A stretch of DNA of 64,000 bases from Cordilura impudica (Eukaryota > Arthropoda > Insecta > Diptera > Scathophagidae), in contig OY821519.1 of the NCBI GenBank assembly GCA_963682025.1, forward strand, positions 105,570,099 through 105,634,098, in the 5' to 3' direction. Shown here piece after piece: positions 55,620-64,000 of this stretch (positions within the stretch are counted from its first letter, which is position 1; each line of letters begins with the position of its first letter). The notes under the pieces were generated by a model. The model did no database searches, was not told the origin of the DNA, and saw only the letters and a program-made list of their open reading frames with translations. Both the position numbers and the translations under genes were made by a program.

Positions 55620-56165
55620 ATTTAATAAAATGATTGCTAAAGTGGTCCTGTAAAAAGTTTATCAAAGAGCCAAAGGTTCTCATTCAACTGCTAATAGCAA
55701 TGTTTATAGCAACACGTTTCGGAAAGAAAGAAACGACCCCACTACGTTTTGCAGGCCAAACAATCAGAAAGCATATTGAAAAGCTCTCCTAGCACATCCG
55801 TTTAGCTCAGACAGTTGTACGAAAAGTTAAGGCCACTATAAGTTTGAAAACATATAAGGTCTAAAATATTTCAGACAATAAATCTGTACGACATGTAGAT
55901 ACCAAAAACAAATCTCAGAAATTGAATACATGTTTGGAAAAAAAAATACTCGTGCTGCGACGAAATGTATGTAGTGGCAGATTTTTGGCACCCTCCGAAT
56001 TAAAATTTTAATGTTGCTAATGCACGAGGGTGTATGTTGCATTTAGGTTTAGTTGCCAAAAGCAGACGAAATTTAAAAAAAAAAATGTTCCTGGTATGGC
56101 AAAAAATATGGAGTTGTGGTAAAAGCAAGAACTAGCTTGTTACAACTGGCTTTATAAATACCGAA
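55620..56165 (+). pseudogene. Tc1/mariner-like transposase relic, N-terminal and central parts
   Basis: The plus strand gives SPSTSVRQTVVRKVKATISL plus KTYKV (about 55788-55860), the helix-turn-helix region. Then come KKILVLRRNVCSGRFLAP (55940-55995) and, near 56070-56150, KFKKKMFLVWQKIWSCGK followed by LVTTGF. The last block matches the conserved KKFLVWQ..CSCG segment of Tc1/mariner catalytic domains. Stops and frameshifts break it. The family is the same as at 29030-29485. Confidence 0.78.
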
Positions 56166-56332
56166 ATCTATAATATTAATAGGCTAAGCGATTTCTTGTG
56201 ACTGATGTTTTGTTCTACCGTTTATCCCAATTTTGACTAAACGTATATTATTTGAAAGGTATTTTTTTTTGCCGTTTTGCAGATTTACAGATTTTTAAAT
56301 TTTCTGCTTTATTTTGAGTAAATTGCATTTAA
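56166..56332 (-). repeat. Family B repeat, tail fragment
   Basis: Inverse of the last ~165 bp of family B: AATCTATAATATTAATAGGC to AGTAAATTGCATTTAAAG. It is cut exactly where a family A palindrome begins. Confidence 0.82.
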
Positions 56333-57076
56333 AGTCGGTCTAGACCGACTATGCGATACCCTATACCATGCGTTTAGAAACCCTATCTCTTAGGCCCAAC
56401 TAACTGGACATAGAAAATAAGCAAAAACCAACTATGAGTGGGATTTTTATTAATTTTTTTGGCTGCAGATATGAAAAAGTTCATATCGGATACTATATCT
56501 ATATAGGGACTAGGTCCAAAAATGGACCGATCCTGATCATGTTTGGTAAAGTCTCTTGTATTTTGCAAAAATATATACAAACAAAATTTGAGAAGAATCA
56601 GTGCAATATTTTTGTTTTTTAATAGATTTAAGTGAAGATCGGGAAGCAGCTCTATATGGGGCCAAAGGGATCATTTTTGGACTACTCATTAATGGATGTA
56701 ATGAACGCATATAAACCCAATTTGAGTAAGATCTATATGACAATTTGGATTTTATGACAATTTATGTCGATTTCATAGGGGTAATTTGTATGGGGGCTAG
56801 GTCTGAACATGGACCGATTCTCACCAATTTCAATAGCGTTCATCCCATGGCTGATAAAAGCTCAGACACCAAATTTCATCAAAATATATTCATATTTGCG
56901 ACCTACAGTTTGATTAAAATGTTTACATGGACACACAGACGGACGGACATTGTTATATCAACTCAGAAAGTGATTCTGATTCGACCGGTATAATTAAAGA
57001 TGGGTCTATGTCAAATATTTTTGGTTGTTACAAACAGCAGCACAAGTCATTATACCCAAACCACATAGTGGTATAG
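56333..57076 (+). repeat. Family A repeat, lacking the first ~18 bp
   Basis: Starts inside the head at AGTCGGTCTAGACCGACTAT and runs to CCACATAGTGGTATAG, where the final GGTATA is lost. The GACGGACGG block is short (56939-56947). Confidence 0.9.
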
Positions 57077-57079
57077 TTT

Positions 57080-57475
57080 AATTGGCTTCTTCGTCGCATT
57101 TGCTGATATTTTCATCAATTTATGTGGCCTCGTTGGGCTGGCTAGTGTTTTTTTTTTTAGAACCGCCGCTAAATTCAGTTGCTTTTGCTTTCGAGCACAT
57201 TTTGTTGCTGCGCGAACACATAGTTCCGCTTCGTGATGTACTGATTTTGAGAGCTCATCAGCATCCCTTCTTTTAGAGCGTTCAGATTTCTCTCCAAAAA
57301 AAATTTTTTTTGACGTCCAAATGAGAATGTTCTTGGCGCAGCGGAAAGCTTTTTAACTTCAATTTTGAATTGAGCACTTAACCATTCTGAATTTTTCGTC
57401 TCAACTACAACATGTTTTCTATGTGAATTTTGCCATTTCTAAGACAAATAAAGGCAAAAATTTTTAATATTTCTT
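57080..57475 (-). pseudogene. RAG1/Transib-like transposase relic, N-terminal part, second copy
   Basis: The minus strand reads, in one broken frame set: ETKNSEWLSAQFKIEVKKLS and RTFSFGRQKK (about 57400-57310), then EKSERSKRRDADELSKSV and LCVRAATKCARKQKQLN (57290-57185), AAVLK, and TRPHKLMKISANATKK (57125-57090). These align in order with the copy at 39650-40060: NWL, GRP..., DRSKRREAAEL, AAVLKK, TRPSKI. The frame is cut by the end of the family A copy at 57076, and the catalytic part is missing. Confidence 0.65.
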
Positions 57476-57480
57476 TTTAA

Positions 57481-58129
57481 AACAAACATTTCTTCATTAA
57501 GTTATTTATCAACTCAAATTTTTCGAATCATATAATTGAAAACTGCTGTTTCTTTCTCTCCTTTATTTTGTTCTTCGAACCAAACCTTAGCAGGTTCACT
57601 ATAAGCTAAGTAGAGGTTACCTTTAAAAAAAATGGGATATCTAAAAAACGCAAAAAATCGCAGCGTCACTCAATTTGACGGATAAACTCAGAATTAAACA
57701 CTTAACAAGACTTAATTAATTTCAGCTCTAAAAACTGCTAAACATTTTTTAAAAGCTTATGCAAATTTGCATAATAACTTTTATTTTTTTAATATTGGGG
57801 TTAGGCCAAAATAAACTATTTTCGTTTAACAAATGTTTTATTTAGCAATAACCATCAGTATTGATTTCCATATTTAACTTTTTTTTTTCAATAGTTTTTT
57901 TTATTAAGAAATATTGTCAGGAATTGTAATGAAAAAATAACAAAAAACGAGTCCCACAAAAAATTTTTTTGAATAAAATGACTTTAAGAGTCAGCTGATT
58001 GAGGGTTTTTTGTTTTCTATAAAGGCAAAGCCTGCTTCTATTGGCTTTGGAGGATTCTTTATCATATTCAAAAAACTCGATTTTCTAAAGTGAAAAATTT
58101 TAATTTTGGCCAAAAAAATTGACCAAATT
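57481..58129. other. AT-rich stretch with no recognised feature
   Basis: Nothing recognised, though it may contain non-coding remains of the flanking elements. Confidence 0.45.
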
Positions 58130-58480
58130 ATGTTATGTTAAGAAAGGTATTGAGGCAAATCCTTTGAAATGTTCTGATGTTAGTCCACTAGAGATATATT
58201 GAGCTCTTGTGAAAAGGAAGTCGAAGAGCACAGGAAAGGTGTCCCAAAGTGTGGAAGATTTTAAATGGAGATGGACTGTCTGTTCCAAAAAATTTACAGA
58301 ATGCACTTTTAAATTTTTAATGGAAGGGTTTTTTGGATTAAGTCTATAAAGTCGTAAGTGGTGATTGGAACTATAAAAATTATTTTTTAAGCTTTAATAT
58401 AATATCAACTAAATCAAAAAAAATAAAACTCTTGGTTCAATGGCTTCCTGAATAATACATTTTATGCGTGTTAAGATTTT
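58130..58480 (+). pseudogene. Tc1/mariner-like transposase relic, C-terminus
   Basis: Around 58183-58300 the frame reads SPLEIYWALVKRKSKSTGKV and then SVEDFKWRWTVCSKKF. The SPLEIYWALVK block carries the last catalytic Glu of the DDE triad. The 3' flank is shared with 42066-42330: CGTAAGTGGTGATTGGAACT, TTAAGCTTTAATATAAT and CATTTTATGCGTGTTAAGAT. It is the more readable of the two C-terminal copies, but frameshifted. Confidence 0.78.
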
Positions 58481-59954
58481 TTCGTTCTTATTGTAGAGGA
58501 AGTATTGTTTTTTAGTTTTCAAATAAGAATTATTTAAAGCTTTATTCTAACTATTATAATGAAAGATTCCTAAAAATTTGTCAATTTACCTCTTATTAAG
58601 TTGATCTGAAAGACAGCTCTTAAAGATGTTAGCTTGTGTACAAATATTTTTATATAAATTTTTTGTTATATACTTCCCATTCAGTCCTGTCGCATTAAAT
58701 TTGATCGTCTCTGATATAATTTTTTTTAAACAAAAATATTTTATCTTTCGTCTATAAAATAATCCATTTCTCAACCAGAATTGTTTTATGACCACCAATA
58801 TTATAAATGAATTTTGAGTTTGAAGTATTGAATGCCGTTCTTGTAAAGAAATATTTGGTGCTGATTTTTTATTTGAAGCAATAAAAATAAATATGTTGTG
58901 CTTCTTCTCGTATACTTAATTTTAAGTAGCATGGCTTCATCATAAATGAAAGCTATTCCTGTAGATATAAATTTGATGCCGATTTTATATCCGTAGCTGT
59001 AGGAGTAATATTTTTATCATAATTTTAAGTAGCATTGCTTCATTGACCTTTGGAGAGTTGAAAAGCTGTTATAGCAACGACAACAATGCCATGTTATCTA
59101 CCTTTGCTCTTACTGACACCTAAGAGTACTTTCAAAAGTAACTAAGTAGGAGTATGTCTAAGTAGATTTAAGTTTTTAGTTTTTAGTATTACAGTCGTTC
59201 AAGGAATAGGCCATCAAAAATTGTCTTTTAACCTTGTAAATAGTTAATATTTAAGCCAGCCATTAAAGATGTTAGTTTGAGAGGAAATATCTTTATAAAT
59301 ATATTTTCTTTTTTATATGTACTTAACATTTAAAAATGGCTATTTAATTAATAATTTGAAGTTGAAAACTTAAATTAACTTTTAAAATAAAACTTTTCTA
59401 AGAACTCTAACATTATAAAGAAATTTTTTTTATGTTGGCCTCGTTGGAGTGCAGCAGTAAGGAACAACTATTTTAGCCATATACGCGTATGTGTCTGCTG
59501 ATGTAAAATTATGATACTGAGTAAAAATGAAAATATGACTTACGATATAAGCACTTCATCCGTCTGAATGGTAGTACTGTTTTGATACCTGTATCTTTAT
59601 TGGTTTAACGGTTATGCTCGCTTTTAGAAACAACTGAAATTGAATTTAGGGATGTCCGATTTAAAATGCAATGTGTTTTAGAATTTTTCTAAATGGGCTT
59701 TCAAGATCACAATTTTTAAAAAGTAAATAAAAGAATATTTATTTCATTTTCAAACTCCGACGTTTCGCTGGGTATTTTCCAGCACCTTCAGGGATGAATT
59801 CTATTTAATAAATATTCTTCAATTTTCACATTAGTTTTTTCCAAAACAAAAAGTTTTACACATCAAAAATGTATGACATAAAACACAAATAAATTTTTGT
59901 TAAATAATATAATAATTTGAAAAACTTAATAAAAATGTCAAAGTTGTTTCTTCT
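58481..59954. other. AT-rich stretch; family C-like words only
   Basis: No gene recognised. TTTTAAGTAGCATGGCTTCA (about 58919) and TTTTAAGTAGCATTGCTTCA (about 59022) are near-duplicates about 100 bp apart and recall 54.8 kb. Confidence 0.4.
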
Positions 59955-59958
59955 TTAA

Positions 59959-61500
59959 CCCTTTCACTACCACTGAGATCATGCGTCCCAAGCTAAATTT
60001 AAAAAATCGCCAAAGTTACAATACTCGCTATATTTAAATAAGACAAAGTCCCATTGGTAGCTTTAAGTATTTTCTGCTAATAATGAGCTGTTTTGAGCGT
60101 GTTATAGTATATTGTTTTCTTATTACAATCATTTGGCGGTAATCTCTGTTGAATGCGGATGTGTCTTCCAATTATTCGGTGTGAATAATAGTTTTTCCAT
60201 TTTGAATTACATTTTGGAAATAATATAAGTGTTTTGTATTATAATCAAGTTATTAAATTAAAGCTGTAAATATTTTATTTTATGTGGGTTTTTTTTTTAT
60301 TTGGGATAATAGATCCCACTGGTTTTACTTGATCCCCATAAATGGGATCTATTGTCCCATTGGTATACATTACCAAGGTAATTGTATGATTACAGATTGA
60401 ATAAAAACAAAACTGATGGTAGATTGAAGGAAGACGAAATCTCCGCGATAATAAATTCCAGTGACTCTGATCTTGGAGACTTTAGTGCTTCTGATTCAGA
60501 ATATAATCCTGCTTTCGACGAAAAAACAGATGAATCTTTGGACGAGCTTGATGAACTTTTAGACAATGATGTAAATTCCAACAGTGTCCGATGTAAATTC
60601 CAATTTTCAAGTAGTATGGGGACAACCATCGGACTTATTTTGTTCTCGATTTTCTATCAGTGAAGATACTGAGTCCGTTATAGTAGCACCAATTTCAAGA
60701 AATTCAACTGAGCTGCTAATTTTTCAATGTTTGTTTCCAGAATCTCTGCTCATTTTTATTGCGTAATGCACCAATGAACGATTGAGCCTTTTGGAAGAAA
60801 AAGAAGGTTGAAATATACTACGAACTGATGCATCGGAAATTAAAATTTTGTTAGGTATTTCTGTTATAATGGGATATAACAAACTTCCCGAGATTTCTGA
60901 TTACTGGCCCAAAAATGAGTCAATGGGATATGAATGTATAAAGAAGGCTATGGTGCGAAATCGTTATCAAACGTTGATGTCGAAATTGTATTTTAATTTT
61001 CCCAAAAACCCGGTAGCAGCATCTAAGCTTTTATTATATGGAAGAAGTTACCAATTGCTTGAAATATACTTTTATAAAATCTCGCAGCGATAGTTTGCAT
61101 CAGAGCATTGACGAATCCATGGCCAAATTTAAAGGCAGGTCTTCTCTAATGCAGTATCTTCCGGTAAAGCCGATTAAACGGGGTATTAAAATTTGGCAAT
61201 AGTGCGATTCCAAAACAGGATACACATACGATTTTAATATTTACGCAGGTAAAGATGAATGCCCTGCTTCATTTGGCACTTTAGGGGAAAAAGTCGTTAC
61301 GAGCAATACTATTCGCAATCCAAATAGTTTTGGTGTTTGATCGGTTCTTCACATCATATAAACTAATGAAAACTTTACCATTTGCTTGCATAGGAACATG
61401 TATGCAAAATAGAAAGTACCTGCCAACTAGTTCTAGAGCTGTTGTTAACTGTCCCGAAGCCTTGAAAAATAAAAATTATTGTAAAATAAAAATATAATAA
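59959..61500 (+). mobile_element. piggyBac relic, left end and partial gene
   Basis: TTAA (59955-59958) is followed by CCCTTTCACTACCACTGAGA, a CCC-start typical of piggyBac TIRs. I found no inverted partner downstream, so the right end is lost or outside recognition. A hairpin lies at about 60302-60364 with GGATAATAGATCCCACTGG and TGGGATCTATTGTCCCA; CCCAGTGGGACA recurs at 61568. The gene relic lies between. Confidence 0.6.
60382..61480 (+). pseudogene. piggyBac transposase relic (second family)
   Basis: An acidic N-terminus (SDSDLGDFSASDSEYNPAFD, then DELDELLDNDVN) lies at 60455-60575. GISVIMGYNKLPEISDYW (60858-60910) is the usual start of the core, followed by RNRYQTLMSKLYFN. The first catalytic Asp lies in QSIDESMAKFKGRSSLMQYL (61108-61165) with the PVKPIKRGIKIW block after it. 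The second Asp lies in FDRFFTSYKLM (61336-61368), in another frame. The third Asp and the Cys-rich tail are not seen. At least five breaks occur. It is a different subfamily from the 22.3-24.9 kb element: GRSSL.QY replaces the DEQM-type neighbourhood. Confidence 0.82.
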
Positions 61501-63754
61501 AAAATTTAACAAAACCTATATTTTATTATTCTCATAGAAAAACTACCAATTATGAGATTTAAAAAACCCAGTGGGACATAAAATCCCTTATTTTCAAATT
61601 CATACCATTCAAAAAAAGATATTTTGGGCCTAAAAAGCGTCAAATAAACGCATCAGAATTAATTTTGAAAAACTAGTAAAATTTATGATGCAAAGACTTA
61701 GCACAGAACAAAAAACCAAACTGCTCAATTTTACCTTGAAAATCAGCATTCGATTATTCAGACACAGACATTATATCGAAATTACTTTCATGTTGGAAAT
61801 GCACCTGGCACTCTAACAATTTTCCGTTTGATTCGACGTTTTCTGCAACAGGCAGCTGTCTGTAATCTTTCGCGTTTTGTAGAACATTGCTCGGGTGGAA
61901 GCCAGTATAGAGCAAAAGTTCGTAACTTCCGCCAGGCGACGATCTTAACATTTAGTAATTTCTAGGCGATCTTTCTAAAGAATTTTACAGTTGGTTTACG
62001 AAAAAAAAATCAAATGACGCACAAGGCACCTAAAATCCGAGCACTATTATTAAACATCAAACGCACCCACGAAGATGTATAGTATGGTGTGGAATAAGTT
62101 CAAATAGTCAAATCATACGGAGCATATCTTTTTGATAGTGACGAATAAGTTGCGGTTTATATGAATGCCATTCACTACCGGGCAATTATTGAACATTTTT
62201 TAAGGCCAAGGTAGAGAATAATCCAGTATTATTTCTGACTATCAAATTGTAATGGTATGTCTCATTGCGGGTAATAAGACACTGTGCCAATGATGACGGA
62301 ACAGACCGATCAAGCCAATATGGAGCAAAAGGTGAAGCAAGACCGAAGAGATCGCACCATAGTTGTTTTAAATTAAGGCCCTAATGATAGTTTTGTTCGA
62401 ATATCATGAAGCGTTGCGTTATACCGGTAAAAGTATATAAAATTCTACATCAGCTGTCGCTAAAATTAATATGAAACGTGCTCTGGTGTTTTTGTAGTGG
62501 AACTTAAAATTCAGATTTCATTGTAATTTTTTGAGCAACGAAGGCGGAAAAAGTGAAAATTTCGCCTTCTAAAAATGTATTTATTTGAAAAAGACTTCCA
62601 AAAGTAAGCAACTTTGCTATGGAACCATTAAGCTCAGGTTATTTTACAAATATTTCATTAACATTTGTGTAACAAAGTGTATGTGAAAATGTTTAAGTTT
62701 TTGTTATTTACTGCTAGTCCTTCAGCAGTGAAATTATCAAGATATCATATTGATCTCGAGGCAGCTGGGGTTGTCTCTTTTGATGTTTTTTATGTAAGTG
62801 GCATCAAAATCATGATATTCGCCTGATTTACCACCACGTGACATCCGGCTATTGAATAAATTCATAACTCCACCTCGCAATAGATTGAGGATATAAAATT
62901 CGAATCGCTGAGTTCTTTGAAGGCCACTCCAAAAATCAAATTTAAACAGCTATTTCGAAGATTGGCAAATACGTATATACATGTGTATTGTACTTTTGGA
63001 AAAATAAATAAATAATATTCATTTACCTTTTCATTTGAACACAGTACTTGGTAAGATTATACTCATACTTAAGTAAATTCTTATAATGGGATACCCCATG
63101 GCTATGAATTCCCATTTGAATAGTCTCCTTTTTATAACATATTACCACAACAATAGCAAAAATTAAATACAAGCATAAAAACAAATTGGTTTGTGGCTGC
63201 CTAAAACTGATTCTATAAATCATTTAAATACAAGAGTATGTTCCATTAGAGTTATTTCAAAAGAATTTCACGAAACATTATGTTAACGGGAGAGTGTTGA
63301 AGGAGGATTTTTCTATTATTATAAATAATACAATTACTGTATGAGAAGACGAAAAAGCTTCAGAGGCTAAGCTACTAAAATGTGTAAAAGCTTATGATGC
63401 CCAAGATTTGGTAATGATTTTAATAAATTTTTATTTCTTTGTCTTTACAATTCTTTGGCTTTTAATGAGAGATTTTGAATGATCTATTTATTATATATAT
63501 TTATTTTTTATGCACGAAGGTATATTGGCACTATTAAAGATGTTAAAAATAACGATATACCTCGCCCTCCATAATTGATTAAGAAGAGCCAAACCAAAAA
63601 AAATTAAAAATTTATATAAAAACAACAAAAAACTAAGTGTTTTCATGAAGATTTAGTTTTGTAATACTTTAATATCTTATAAGAAAAATTAATTTAAAAA
63701 AGAAAAAAATATCTTTTACCTTCACTGACATTAGACGTAACAATAATAATACAA
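61501..63754. other. AT-rich stretch with no recognised feature
   Basis: A 65-codon minus frame (61754-61951) and others show no recognisable domain. The part at 61900-62600 is a little less AT-rich and could hold an old element or an unrecognised gene, but nothing supports a call. Confidence 0.45.
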
Positions 63755-64000
63755 ACAAGTAAGAAAATTATAGTCGGTGTAGACCGACTATACGATACCC
63801 TATACCATGCGTTTAGAAACCCTATCTCTTAGGCCCAACTAACTGGACATAGAAAATAAGCAAAAACCAAATTTGAGTGGGATTTTTATTAATTTTTTTG
63901 GCTGCAGATATGAAAAAGTTCATATCGGATGCTATATCTATATGGGGACTAGGTCCAAAATGGACCGATCCTGATCATGTTTGGTAAAGTCTCTTGTAGT
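63755..64000 (+). repeat. Family A repeat, cut by the window end
   Basis: Head ACAAGTAAG, palindrome with one change (GGTGTAGACC), ATACCCTATACCATG and the first part of the body (CTGCAGATATGAAAAAGTTC). It is very similar to the copies at 3.7, 51.7 and 56.3 kb. Confidence 0.92.

Noticed and set aside
61754..61951. 65-codon minus frame and neighbours at 61.7-62.6 kb as a gene
   Set aside because: No recognisable domain, no signal around it, and frame lengths within chance expectation.

Overview
The window looks like AT-rich, non-coding, transposon-dense DNA from a higher dipteran (fly). The evidence is indirect. There is no recognisable host gene, rRNA, tRNA or CRISPR array. A short fragment resembles the DINE-1/Helentron repeats of Drosophila, and almost everything else that can be identified is a eukaryotic class I or class II mobile element typical of insects. 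No species can be named.

Layout. 0-11 kb: a roughly 630-bp (TTA)n array, a LINE 3' relic, and a cluster of copies of an abundant ~0.75-0.8 kb dispersed repeat, called family A here. Family A has a 24-nt palindrome near one end, a (GACG)n block inside and TATACCC/GGGTATA inverted motifs, which is a DINE-1/HINE-like architecture. 11.7-14.5 kb: a DNA transposon with ~600-bp terminal inverted repeats (TIRs) and a broken transposase. 14.8-22.1 kb: more family A copies, a second dispersed repeat (family B) and a decayed inverted-repeat element. 22.3-24.9 kb: a nearly complete piggyBac element with TTAA duplications. 25.2-27.6 kb: a minus-strand LINE split by a retroposed insertion with a 12-bp duplication, then a TIR element at a TA target. 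28.7-30.5 kb: a graveyard of DINE-1, Tc1/mariner, family B and hAT fragments between inverted minisatellites. 31.9-34.2 kb: a LINE with RNase H. 35.3-38.8 kb: a second long-TIR element carrying an intact 691-codon ORF, the only long intact gene here. 39.0-41.6 kb: a RAG1/Transib-like transposase relic; an N-terminal piece of a second copy lies at 57.1-57.5 kb on the minus strand. 46.7-49.6 kb: a LINE with endonuclease and reverse transcriptase. 49.7-51.4 kb: a deleted piggyBac with a nested family A copy. 55.5-61.5 kb: mariner, Transib and piggyBac relics. The window ends inside another family A copy.

The genes do not form a pathway. Each unit encodes, or once encoded, its own mobilisation. 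The most interesting item is the pair of related long-TIR elements at 11.7-14.5 and 35.3-38.8 kb: they share terminal sequence and a zinc-binding, DDE-like protein that I cannot assign firmly to a named superfamily, and one copy is still open. Second is the RAG1-like relic, where several motifs of the RAG1 catalytic core occur in order.

All family assignments come from reading motifs by eye; no database search was possible.
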